Origin: Alphaproteobacteria bacterium
GTDB lineage: Bacteria; Pseudomonadota; Alphaproteobacteria; Rhizobiales; Beijerinckiaceae
NCBI GenBank assembly: GCA_016869595.1
Contig: VGDT01000012.1
Span: 1-64,000, forward strand
DNA length: 64,000 nucleotides
Reading direction: 5' to 3'
The position numbers and the translations under genes were made by a program. This document shows positions 15,585 through 24,150 of this stretch, piece by piece; positions within the stretch are counted from its first letter, which is position 1, and every line of letters begins with the position of its first letter. The notes beneath the pieces are model-generated. The model was not told the DNA's origin, did not search any database, and was given only the letters and a program-made list of their open reading frames with translations.

Positions 15585-17582
15585 ATGCCGCTCTACTTAG
15601 CGCTGATCTGCGTCGGCGCGCTGCTTGCCGTCAGCGTTTACGCCATCGTCCAAAGGCGAAACCCTGACATCAGCCGCAACGTCTACCGTCTGTGCATCGC
15701 TTTGTGCGGCATCCTTTTCCTCGCAGCGGTTATGCCGAGAGGCGCCCATGTGGTTTCGGCGACTCTGCCGCTCGGCCTGCCGTGGATCGGCATGCATTTT
15801 CGCATCGACGTATTGAGCGCCTTTTTTCTCGCCGTCGTCAATCTCGGCGGCGCGGCGGCAAGCGCCTATGCGATCGGCTATGGCGCGCACGAGAAAGATC
15901 CCATGCGCGTGCTGCCGTTCTATCCGGCGTTTCTCGCAGGCATGAACGTCGTCGTGCTTGCAGATGACGCCTTCGCCTTTCTCGTCGCTTGGGAGTTCAT
16001 GTCGCTTGCGTCATGGGCACTGGTGCTGACGCATCACCATGAAGCGGAAAACAGGCGCGCCGGTTTCATCTATCTGTTGATGGCGAGTTTTGGCGGTTTC
16101 GCGCTGCTGATGGCTTTTGGCGTCCTTGGAGGAGTCGACGGAGCCTACGACTTCGCGTCCATCCGCGAATCCACGAAAGAGGCCTGGAAAGCCGGCCTGG
16201 TTTTGGCGCTCGCAATCGTTGGCATGGGCTCCAAAGCCGGACTCGCGCCTCTCCATATCTGGCTGCCGCTCGCGCATCCTGCGGCGCCGAGCCACGTCTC
16301 GGCTCTGATGAGCGGCGTTATGACGAAGGTCGCCGTCTATGGCTTCATTCGCGTTATATTCGACTTGCTCGGGCCGCCGGCCTTCTGGTGGTCGGTGGAG
16401 CCGATGACCTTTGGCGCGGCGAGCGCGCTCATCGGCGTTCTTTTCGCGACGATCCAGAGCGATCTGAAAAAGCTTCTCGCTTACAGCACGATTGAAAATA
16501 TCGGAATCATCTTCATCGCGCTCGGACTGGCGTTAGCGTTCAAAGCGAACGGCCTCGCGTTGCCCGCCGCGCTCGCCTTCACGGCCGCGCTGTTGCACGT
16601 TTTCAATCACTCGCTGTTTAAGAGCCTCCTGTTCTTCGGCGCTGGCGCCGTATTGAGCGGGAGCGGCGAAAGAAGCATCGAGCGTCTCGGCGGCCTCATC
16701 CACTCCATGCCAAAAACAGCGTTTCTGTTTCTCGGCGGCTGCGTCGCCATTTCCGCCTTGCCGCCGCTGAACGGCTTCGTGTCCGAATGGCTGGTGTTTC
16801 AAGCGATCCTGCTCAGCCCGTCGCTGCCGCAATGGACCGTAAAGCTTCTCGTTCCCGCTATCGGCGTGGCGCTGGCGCTAAGTGCGGCGCTTGGCGCTGG
16901 TTGTTATATCCGCGTCTATGGCGTCGCTTTCCTTGGCCGCCCGCGCAGCGAAGCCGCGCGCGCTGCGCAAGACCCTGATCGCTGGTCTCTCGGAACGATG
17001 GCGGTCTTGCTGACGCTTTGCCTCATGGCCGGTTTGCTGCCCAGCCTTCTCATCGACACGATTTCACCGGCGGCGCGAGACTTTGTTGGCGGCCGCATGC
17101 CCACGCAGGCGGAGCTTGCGTGGCTCTCGATCGCGCCTGTCGCCCAAAGCCGCAGTTCCTATAACGGACTTCTGGTCTTCGTCTTCATTCTCTTCTCGGC
17201 CTATTCGGCGAAATGGGTCATCCACAAATTCGGTTCATCACGCTCGCGACGCGCCCCGGCTTGGGACTGCGGTTACATCGAGACGAGCCCCACCACGCAA
17301 TATACGGGCAGCAGCTTTGCGCAGCCGATCCGGCGCACCCTCGGCGTCCTCGCCTTCTCAGTGAGGGAGCGTCTCGACATGCCGGCGCCAGGAGATATGC
17401 GCGCCGCGCGCCTGAGCGTCGACATCAAGGACCGAATCTTCGACTATCTCTACGCGCCGCTCACGCGGGCGGTTGAAACCTGCGCCTCCGGATTGAACAT
17501 CCTCAGTCTCCTGACAATTCAGGAATATCTCGCGCTCGTTTTCGGCGCCCTCGTCTTCCTGCTGGTCCTGGTGGCCATATGA
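15585..17582 (+). CDS. hyfB: HyfB-like membrane subunit (NuoL/Mrp antiporter type)
   Basis: A 665 aa antiporter-like membrane subunit of a group 4 hydrogenase-related complex. It has about 14-16 helices and retains residues implicated in ion pumping: Glu in VAWEFMSLASW, Lys in GSKAGLAPLHIWLPLAHP, Lys in DLKKLLAYSTIENIG, and His in HVFNHSLFKSLLFF. The C-terminal part (about 560-665) holds the HyfB-type stretch AWDCGYIETSPTTQYT. This is the first gene of the six-gene complex, 57 bases after the SulP transporter. Its stop overlaps hyfC by four bases. Expected role is proton or sodium translocation driven by electron transfer in the hydrophilic arm. Confidence 0.92.
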   Translation: MPLYLALICVGALLAVSVYAIVQRRNPDISRNVYRLCIALCGILFLAAVMPRGAHVVSATLPLGLPWIGMHFRIDVLSAFFLAVVNLGGAAASAYAIGYGAHEKDPMRVLPFYPAFLAGMNVVVLADDAFAFLVAWEFMSLASWALVLTHHHEAENRRAGFIYLLMASFGGFALLMAFGVLGGVDGAYDFASIRESTKEAWKAGLVLALAIVGMGSKAGLAPLHIWLPLAHPAAPSHVSALMSGVMTKVAVYGFIRVIFDLLGPPAFWWSVEPMTFGAASALIGVLFATIQSDLKKLLAYSTIENIGIIFIALGLALAFKANGLALPAALAFTAALLHVFNHSLFKSLLFFGAGAVLSGSGERSIERLGGLIHSMPKTAFLFLGGCVAISALPPLNGFVSEWLVFQAILLSPSLPQWTVKLLVPAIGVALALSAALGAGCYIRVYGVAFLGRPRSEAARAAQDPDRWSLGTMAVLLTLCLMAGLLPSLLIDTISPAARDFVGGRMPTQAELAWLSIAPVAQSRSSYNGLLVFVFILFSAYSAKWVIHKFGSSRSRRAPAWDCGYIETSPTTQYTGSSFAQPIRRTLGVLAFSVRERLDMPAPGDMRAARLSVDIKDRIFDYLYAPLTRAVETCASGLNILSLLTIQEYLALVFGALVFLLVLVAI

Positions 17583-18515
17583 CCTTTCTCTTCGATCTCA
17601 TGGCGCAGGGCATCCAAATGCTTTTGGTCCTTGCGCTCGCGCCTCTGCTCATCGGCTTTATCAGAAAGCAGAAGGCGCGCCTTCTGCGTCGTAAAGGCCC
17701 GCCGATCATCCAGCCCTGGCGCGACCTCATTCGATTGCTGCGTAAGGAAGTTGTTCTCGCCGAAAATGCGTCGTGGCTCTACCGCTCCGCGCCCTATCTG
17801 ATTTTCGCGATGACCTGGGTCGCCGCGTCGCTGGTGCCGACGTTCGCGACGGGATTGATGTTCAGCTGGTCGGCCGATCTCATCGCTATTATCGCCTTGC
17901 TCGGCAGCGCTCGCTTTTTCCTTGCTCTCGCCGGCATGGACATTGGCACGAGTTTCGGCGGCATCGGCTCGAGTCGCGAGGCGATGTTCGGCTCGCTGGC
18001 GGAGCCGGCCACGATCATGATCGTCTTCACCGTCTCCTACATCGCCGGAACGACGCAGCTCTCCGAAATCGCGGCCTATATGGCCGGCAATTTGGGGTTG
18101 CGCGCCTCAGTCGGCATGGCGCTCGTCGCCCTCCTCATTGTCGCCATCGCCTGTCGACAATCCAGCAACCCATCTGGAGCTGACGATGGTGCATGAAGCG
18201 ATGGTTCTCGAATATTCGGGGCGCTATCTGGCGCTCATTGAACTCGCTTCAGCGCTCAAACTGCTCCTTTACTTCTCGCTGATCGCCTGCGTCTTCTTCC
18301 CCATTGGCCTTGCGTCACACGATGCGGGCGTCCAAGCGATGTTGATCGGCTTTGGCGCATACATCCTAAAGCTTGCGATCGGCGGCGTCGTTCTCGCGCT
18401 GTTCGAGACATCCACAGCCAAGATGCGCGTCTTCCGCGTGCCAGACTTTCTCGGCGCAGGGCTGATGCTCGGCCTCCTCGCGACGCTGCTCGTTTTTGTG
18501 ACACGGAGCCTCTGA
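17579..18515 (+). pseudogene. hyfC: HyfC/HycD-like (NuoH-type) subunit gene, frameshifted by internal deletion
   Basis: The NuoH-like subunit anchors the hydrophilic arm and forms the entry of the proton path. Frame 17579-18196 reads normally (GPPIIQPWRDLIRLLRKE, GGIGSSREAMFGSLAEP) to LIVAI at 18148, then turns to nonsense and stops. The family sequence resumes in another frame at 18150 (PVDNPATHLELTMVHEA) and runs to 18515. Related proteins have ETxRxPVDNP here, so about 17 bases coding AETARI are missing, including the conserved Glu and Arg. Without correction the gene makes two halves, neither expected to work. Overlaps with hyfB (ATGA) and hyfE (TGATGG) are intact, so the damage looks recent. 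An assembly or sequencing error is the main alternative. Confidence 0.82.
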
Positions 18516-19177
18516 TGGAGCATCTAACAATCGACATCGCCCATGTGCTCGCCGGCGCGCTCGTGCTGACGAGCTTCATGCTGCTCTACCAGGATCGACT
18601 ATCCGGGCTCATCAATATCTACACCCTGCACGCCGTCGTTCTGTCGCTGTCTGTCGCCTGGCAGGCATATTATCAGGATGCGCCGCACCTCTATGTAACG
18701 GCGGCGATTGCAGTGATTTTCAAGGCCGTAATTATCCCCTTCAGCCTTCGCCGCATCATCGAACGACTTCGCATCCATCGTACCGTTGAAGTCGTCGGCG
18801 GCGTCGGCGTCACCATGCTCATCGGCATATTCCTTATGGCGCTGTCTCTGGTCGTGATGCTGCCGGCGACGGCCTCTGCGGATCCGCTGGCGCGGGAAGA
18901 TATCGCATTCGCTCTGGCGATCGTGCTGCTGGGTCTGTTGATGATGGTGACGCGACGCAACGCGGTCAGCCAGATCATCGGCTTCATGTCGCTCGAAAAC
19001 GGGTTGATTCTTGCCGCCGCGGGCGCGAATGGCATGCCGCTCGTCGTCGAGATCAGCGTCGCTTTCTCGATCCTGATCGCTTTCATCGTGATCGGCATCT
19101 TCCTGTTCCGCATTCGCGAACGCTTTGACAACGTCGATCTTTTCGAACTCGATCGCGTGCGCGGAGGGCGCTCATGA
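18515..19177 (+). CDS. hyfE: HyfE-like membrane subunit (NuoK-type)
   Basis: A 220 aa, six-to-seven-helix subunit of the HyfE family, related at its C-terminal half to NuoK/MrpC. Typical segments are YTLHAVVLSLSVAWQAYY and FKAVIIPFSLRRIIERL in the first half, and GFMSLENGLILAAAGANGMP near residue 155 in the second, where the buried Glu of the NuoK-like half is kept. It begins at the last base of the hyfC frame and its stop overlaps hyfF by four bases, so translation is coupled along the operon. Confidence 0.93.
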   Translation: MEHLTIDIAHVLAGALVLTSFMLLYQDRLSGLINIYTLHAVVLSLSVAWQAYYQDAPHLYVTAAIAVIFKAVIIPFSLRRIIERLRIHRTVEVVGGVGVTMLIGIFLMALSLVVMLPATASADPLAREDIAFALAIVLLGLLMMVTRRNAVSQIIGFMSLENGLILAAAGANGMPLVVEISVAFSILIAFIVIGIFLFRIRERFDNVDLFELDRVRGGRS

Positions 19178-20616
19178 GCTCCGATCTCTTCATGGTCTCG
19201 AACGCGCTTATTGGCATCCCCGCCGCGGCGGCCATTGCGGTCGCGCTCGAACCGGAATATCGCCGCTCGGCGATCATCAATGTCTGCGCCTCCGGCGCGA
19301 CATTTCTTTTCGCGCTTGTTCTGCTAATCGTCGAGCCCGAGAGCGGTGGTTATCTCTTCGTTGACGATCTCAACATCGTCTTCATCGTGCTTTCGACTTT
19401 CATCGGCTTCACCACGAGCGTTTACAGCGCGACCTATATCGACCATGAGATCGAAACCGGTCGGCTGACTTCGGCGAATGTCCGCTTCTATCACGCAATG
19501 TATCAGGCGCTGATGTGCGCGATGAATCTGGCGCTGCTTGCAAGCAATATCGGCCTCATGTGGGTCGCGGTCGAAGTCGCGACGCTGACCACCGTATTGA
19601 TGGTTGGCATCTACCGCACGCCGCATGCGCTTGAAGCCGCCTGGAAATATTTCATCCTCGGCAGCGTTGGCATCGCGCTGGCGCTCTTCGGAACGATTCT
19701 CGTTTACATGGCGGCTGAGCCCGTGCTGGGACATGACGCCATGGTTTGGAAGACGCTGATGCAGCAGGCGTCGCGGTTCGATCCCCGCATGCTCAACGTC
19801 GCCTTTGTCTTCTTGATGCTCGGTTACGGCACGAAAGTTGGCTTGGCGCCGATGCACGCCTGGCTTCCAGATGCGCATGCGGAAGGCCCGACGCCAATCT
19901 CGGCAGTTTTGTCAGGCCTTCTCCTCAACGTCGCGCTTTATGCGGTGCTGCGGTTCAAGATGCTGCTGACCGCCAATGCGGCGGCGATCACGCCGGGGCC
20001 GCTGATGATCACCCTCGGCCTCGCCTCGCTCATCATGGCGGCTTTCATGCTCTACCGCCGTGACGACATCAAACGGCTCTTCGCCTACTCCTCCATCGAG
20101 CACATGGGCATCATCGCCTTCGCCTTCGGCATGGGCGGCCCCCTCGCCAATTTCGCCGGTCTGCTGCATATGACCATGCATAGCCTGACAAAGTCCGCGA
20201 TCTTTTTCTCGGTCGGCCACATCGCGCAGGCCAAGGGAACGCAGAAGATCGCTGAGATCAGGGGACTGACGCAGAGCCAGCCGGCGCTCGGCTGGAGCCT
20301 CGTTGCCGGCGTCGTGGCGATCATCGGCCTGCCGCCCCTCGGCATCTTCATGAGCGAATTTCTGGTCGTGAGTTCGACCTTCGCGCGCCAGCCGCTCCTC
20401 GCGATTCCCCTGGTTTTCGGTCTCCTTCTCGCCTTCGGCGCCTTGCTGCTGCGACTCATCGGAATGGCGTTCGGCGAGCCGAGCCGGGATGCAGGCGAAG
20501 TGAAGGCTTCGATGTTGCCGCTCTACGCGCATCTCTCGCTCGTGCTGCTCGCCGGTCTCTATCTGCCGTCTCACCTGGTGGCCTGGTTCCAGAACGTCGC
20601 GCGCCTCTTGGGTTGA
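19174..20616 (+). CDS. hyfF: HyfF-like membrane subunit (NuoM/NuoN antiporter type)
   Basis: A 480 aa antiporter-like subunit with about 14 helices. Ion-pumping residues are conserved: Glu in WVAVEVATLTTVLM, Lys in GYGTKVGLAPMHAWLPDAHAE, Lys in DDIKRLFAYSSIEHMG, and Lys in MHSLTKSAIFF. With HyfB this gives the complex two antiporter-like modules, as in E. coli hydrogenase 4. The gene overlaps hyfE by four bases and ends 17 bases before the large-subunit start at 20634. Confidence 0.94.
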   Translation: MSSDLFMVSNALIGIPAAAAIAVALEPEYRRSAIINVCASGATFLFALVLLIVEPESGGYLFVDDLNIVFIVLSTFIGFTTSVYSATYIDHEIETGRLTSANVRFYHAMYQALMCAMNLALLASNIGLMWVAVEVATLTTVLMVGIYRTPHALEAAWKYFILGSVGIALALFGTILVYMAAEPVLGHDAMVWKTLMQQASRFDPRMLNVAFVFLMLGYGTKVGLAPMHAWLPDAHAEGPTPISAVLSGLLLNVALYAVLRFKMLLTANAAAITPGPLMITLGLASLIMAAFMLYRRDDIKRLFAYSSIEHMGIIAFAFGMGGPLANFAGLLHMTMHSLTKSAIFFSVGHIAQAKGTQKIAEIRGLTQSQPALGWSLVAGVVAIIGLPPLGIFMSEFLVVSSTFARQPLLAIPLVFGLLLAFGALLLRLIGMAFGEPSRDAGEVKASMLPLYAHLSLVLLAGLYLPSHLVAWFQNVARLLG

Positions 20617-20633
20617 GCACGAAGGATGAAGAA

Positions 20634-22151
20634 ATGAACTTCGCCAGCAAACAAACGGCGCGTCGGTCGTCGCAGCCGACCTGCCTGCCCTGGCCGCGCG
20701 AGATTGTCGATAGAACGGGCTGGCTCGCCTTTGCAGAGAGTCTCGCGAAAGGCGAACGCGAACTGCTCAGTCTTTGGGGCGAAGGTTCGAGCGTTCATAT
20801 GGCCGTGCTCGAACAGCGAGAGCCGCGCCTGCGCATTGTCAGCTTGGAATGTCCGGACGGCGCTTTTCCTTCGGTCGCACGACTTCATATCCCGGCGTCG
20901 AGGCTAGAGCGCGCAATATGCGATCTCTATGGTTTAAAGTCCGTAGGCGCGCCCGACCATCGTCCCTGGCTCGACCACGGGCGCTGGGGAATTCGTCAAC
21001 CCTGCGGCGCGCGGAAAGAAATCGATTCCACCTGTGATCCTTACGAATTTCTTCCGGTAGAAGGCGAACCTTTTCACCAGATACCGGTCGGGCCCGTGCA
21101 CGCCGGCATTATCGAGCCGGGCCATTTCCGCTTCTCCGCGAACGGCGAAACTGTGATTCGTCTAGAGGAGCGGCTCGGCTTCGTGCACAAGGGCATAGAC
21201 CGGTTGACGAGCGGCGCCTCGATCGAGCGCGCTGCGCAGATCGCGGCGCGCGTTTCCGGCGACAGCACGGTCGCCTACAGCCTCGCCTTTGCACAAGCGG
21301 TCGAGGCCGCCTTTGACGTCAATGTTCCGCCGCGCGCCGCCTATCTGCGCGCCTTGATGGCTGAACTCGAACGGCTCGCCAATCATTTCGGCGATGTCGG
21401 CGCCATATGCAACGACGCGGCCTTCGCATTGATGCATGCGCAATGCGGTCTTGTGCGCGAACGCATTTTGAGGGAAGCCGCAACCTGTTTCGGACACCGG
21501 CTGATGATGGATCGCATCGCGCCTGGCGGCGTCGTCGTTGATTTGGAGCGAGAAAAAGTCTCGGGACTTTACACGCTCATCGACTGGATCGAGCTGATGA
21601 CTCCGCGGCTGATCGCGCTCTTCGGCGACACGACGTCGCTGCAGGATCGCACCGTCGGAACTGGCGTCGTCAGTGAGGCCCTCGCAAAACAATATGCCTG
21701 CGGCGGCTATGTCGGACGCGCCTCAGGCCGGGCGTTCGACGCGCGCAAAGCGATTGGTTACGCCCCCTATCCGCAGCTCGCGTTTGAGATCGGCGCCTCA
21801 AAGGAGTGCGATGTGGACGCTCGCGTTTGGGTCCGGTTCGACGAGATCAGAGCGTCACTGCAAATCGTCAGACAAATTCTCGACGCAGCTCCAGAAGGTC
21901 CGATCATCGCCGCCTGGACGCTTCCCGAAGACTGGACGCGCGAAGGCGCTGCTCTCGTCGAAGGATTCCGCGGCGAGATTTTTGTCTGGCTTCGCATCCG
22001 TGCAGATGGCGTGATTCAGCGCTGTCACATGCGCGATCCGTCGTGGTTTCAGTGGCCATTGCTCGAAGCGGCCATCAAGGACAACATCGTCGCCGACTTC
22101 CCGCTCTGCAACAAATCCTTCAACTGTTCCTACTCCGGGCACGACCTCTAG
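20634..22151 (+). CDS. hyfG: HyfG/HycE-like large subunit lacking all Ni-binding cysteines
   Basis: A 505 aa fusion of a NuoC-like domain (about 1-150) and a NuoD/NiFe-large-subunit-like domain (about 160-505), as in HycE/HyfG. Where hydrogenases have RVCGIC, this protein has RVSGDS (after HKGIDRL). Where they end in DPCYSC, it has NCSYSG within NKSFNCSYSGHDL. All four Ni,Fe ligands are therefore absent, and no C-terminal peptide follows for maturation cleavage. It cannot be a hydrogenase; it matches the energy-converting hydrogenase-related (Ehr) type. The ATG at 20634 has a ribosome binding site (GAAGGA) and is preferred to the TTG at 20613. The redox partner is unknown. Confidence 0.92.
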   Translation: MNFASKQTARRSSQPTCLPWPREIVDRTGWLAFAESLAKGERELLSLWGEGSSVHMAVLEQREPRLRIVSLECPDGAFPSVARLHIPASRLERAICDLYGLKSVGAPDHRPWLDHGRWGIRQPCGARKEIDSTCDPYEFLPVEGEPFHQIPVGPVHAGIIEPGHFRFSANGETVIRLEERLGFVHKGIDRLTSGASIERAAQIAARVSGDSTVAYSLAFAQAVEAAFDVNVPPRAAYLRALMAELERLANHFGDVGAICNDAAFALMHAQCGLVRERILREAATCFGHRLMMDRIAPGGVVVDLEREKVSGLYTLIDWIELMTPRLIALFGDTTSLQDRTVGTGVVSEALAKQYACGGYVGRASGRAFDARKAIGYAPYPQLAFEIGASKECDVDARVWVRFDEIRASLQIVRQILDAAPEGPIIAAWTLPEDWTREGAALVEGFRGEIFVWLRIRADGVIQRCHMRDPSWFQWPLLEAAIKDNIVADFPLCNKSFNCSYSGHDL

Positions 22152-22159
22152 GACGAGCG

Positions 22160-22675
22160 ATGCAGAAATTCATGCTCCAGGGCTTGCTACGACGCGCGTT
22201 GACCGAACAGGCTCCCGCACCGGATGCGACGTCGATGGCCGAGCTCGGCTACACGCTGGGGCGCACGGCGCGACAGAAACTCGGACGCAGCCTCTCCATT
22301 CGCGAGGTCGATGCGGGCTCCTGCAATGGTTGCGAGCTCGAAATTCACGCGCTCAACAATGCCTATTATGATCTCGAAAGATTTGGCATGCGTTTCGTGG
22401 CGTCGCCGCGTCATGCCGACGTTTTGCTTGTCACCGGGCCGGTGACGAAGAACATGCGCGAAGCGCTTGAACGAACCTACGCAGCGACGCCCGATCCGAA
22501 ATGGGTGATTGCAGTCGGCGATTGCGCTTTCGACGGCGGAGTTTTTTGTGAGAGCTACGCATGCGTTGGCGCGGTTGCGAGCGTCGTTCCAGTCGATCTC
22601 CATATCCGTGGGTGCCCGCCCGATCCGACGACGCTGCTGAAAGGGCTGATCGCCTTCGTTGAGAATATGGAATAA
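22160..22675 (+). CDS. hyfI: HyfI/HycG-like small subunit (NuoB type) with intact Fe-S ligands
   Basis: A 171 aa NuoB-like subunit that carries the proximal [4Fe-4S] cluster at the interface with the large subunit. Four ligand cysteines are present: CNGCELE (two), GDCAFDGG and RGCPPDP. The ATG at 22160 follows the large-subunit stop by eight bases with the sequence AGGACGAGCG ahead of it. The open frame upstream is only shadow. This is the last gene of the complex. No 2x[4Fe-4S] ferredoxin subunit (HyfH/HycF), formate dehydrogenase or maturation protease is nearby, so the electron donor must come from elsewhere. Confidence 0.95.
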   Translation: MQKFMLQGLLRRALTEQAPAPDATSMAELGYTLGRTARQKLGRSLSIREVDAGSCNGCELEIHALNNAYYDLERFGMRFVASPRHADVLLVTGPVTKNMREALERTYAATPDPKWVIAVGDCAFDGGVFCESYACVGAVASVVPVDLHIRGCPPDPTTLLKGLIAFVENME

Positions 22676-22741
22676 ATGATTCCGCGAGGACGGTAAGCAA
22701 ATATCGACGGCGCGCCGTTCGAACACAGCGCCGGCGCCGGC

Positions 22742-23432
22742 GCTCTGCCGGGATGGACGGTCGCTGCTGCCGCGCACTGCGTCAATAACGTCGAATCTTT
22801 CGGCGTATAACTCTCCGCGGCCCACGGACCATTCTCGCTGCAGGCGGAATATTTGGGTCAGCAGGTCAACCGCAACTCGACGAACATCGCGCTCGCGCGC
22901 CTCGCAGGCGTTTTCGCGCCGGGCGGCGCCTCGCATTATTTCGGCGGCTTTTACGTCTATGGCCACTGGTATTTGACCGGCGAGAAACGCGCGGCCGCAT
23001 ATGACGTGACGAACAAACTCGGAGCGAATTTCAGTCAGATCGCAATCAAAAATCCGGTAAGCACGGGGGGCTTCGGCGCCGTGGGCCTTGCGGCGCGCTA
23101 CAGCGCGCTCAATCTCAACAGTGGGCCTTATTCCGGCTCAGGCCTCTACAACATGCTCGCCTATACGACGCTCATCGCGCCTAATCCATTCGCCGCCTCT
23201 TACATCGCCAATGCGGGCGTCGTCGGCGGGCGCCAGCAGAACGTCACTTTGGGAATTAATTGGTATCCTGAAAATGGATTCCACTTTCAGTTCAATTGGA
23301 TCCATATGCTGCAAGCCTCTGCGCCGCTCAATGACTATGCGCTCTTCGCCGCCGGCGTTCCTGCGCGACAGGGCCCCTATTTCAATGGCGCTCATCCTGA
23401 TCTCTTCGAGGCGCGCGCAGGCCTTCTGGTAA
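22742..23432 (+). pseudogene. Remnant of an OprO/OprP-type porin
   Basis: The plus-strand frame reads as the C-terminal part of a phosphate-selective-type porin: GPFSLQAEYLGQQ, FGGFYVYGHWYLTGE, and VTLGINWYPENGFHFQFNW. It is broken three ways. The N-terminal half is missing. There is an in-frame TAA at 22808-22810 (probably GAA originally). A one-base loss near the end moves the natural terminus RAQAFW-stop (23430-23432) out of frame, so the reading frame runs on to 23530. The porin lies directly after the hydrogenase-related operon and may once have belonged with the SulP transporter as its outer-membrane channel. Confidence 0.8.
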
Positions 23433-23600
23433 GACATCACCAACCAACATGTGTCGCGCCGCACAGCAGCGGCGCGACAAATTTGCAACGCTTGCCGAAA
23501 TTCGTCGACGAAGATCGGAACAGAGCTTGATTTTACGTGTTGTTAGGATGACGCTTGAGACCGGTTGTTCGGTGGTCCGTCTCTAAAGAGGAGATTCAAA

Positions 23601-23780
23601 ATGACCACGAGAAAACTTCAGCGAAGAAGACACGCCATCAGGACGCTTCTTCAGAATCTCGACACCCGACCTTTCTGTGAGGATGCGCTGCCTTACTCTG
23701 GCGGCTGGTTGACCCATCCGCGTCCCAGACTCTCGCGCAACTCGGTCACCGCCGCCGTAAGCCAAGGCGAACGCCGGTAA
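23601..23780 (+). CDS. Small basic ORF of 59 aa, unknown
   Basis: The ORF begins MTTRKLQRRRHAIRTLLQNLD behind a very good ribosome binding site (AAAGAGGAG, spacing about 7) and ends SQGERR. It is Arg-rich at the N-terminus and has no recognisable domain. The strong translation signal argues for a real start, but the second half looks unstructured and the region around it holds remnants. It may be a small protein or the 5' end of a decayed gene. Confidence 0.35.
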   Translation: MTTRKLQRRRHAIRTLLQNLDTRPFCEDALPYSGGWLTHPRPRLSRNSVTAAVSQGERR

Positions 23781-24150
23781 CATACGAAAGCTGTAGCGCT
23801 TCGAGAAATTGCGCGGGCCCACACGAAGCGGGAGCCCGAGCCGGAACAGCAGCAGGCTACGCGTTCAGTCTGTCGAAGTTTACCTAAGCCGCGTAGGGCT
23901 CCGATGCGCATGGGGACTCTCGACGCCGTTCCGCGGTTCTGGAGAGCCGGCTCCCACGCGTTTCGGTTTCCAGTTCGGAACGTGCTTCTGCGACAATGTC
24001 TCCAATCGCTCCGCGAACGCCCGCATAGGCCTCGTCATAGAGTGCGATGCCGGTCTTGATGACTCCCTGGCGACAGGGCGCAGACCGCGTTAGCCTTAAC
24101 CGACCCGACGCGTTTCATCTGGCGTGTAGAAGTTCGATCGAGCCAGCCCA
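23781..24150. other. 370-bp gap without a recognised gene
   Basis: Short open stretches occur in several frames, but none has a family resemblance or translation signal. With the porin remnant just upstream, the interval is probably decayed coding sequence. It must hold the promoter of the methyltransferase gene. Confidence 0.4.

Noticed and set aside
18138-18515. Separate small membrane protein gene
   Set aside because: Its sequence is the C-terminal half of the NuoH-like HyfC, so it is a fragment of the frameshifted gene, not an independent gene.
20634-22675. Functional [NiFe]-hydrogenase or formate hydrogenlyase
   Set aside because: All four Ni-ligand cysteines are replaced in the large subunit, no ferredoxin subunit, formate dehydrogenase or hyp/maturation genes are present.
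23433-23530. C-terminal extension of the porin ORF
   Set aside because: The residues after FEARAG are out-of-frame readthrough; the natural terminus is in the neighbouring frame at 23432.
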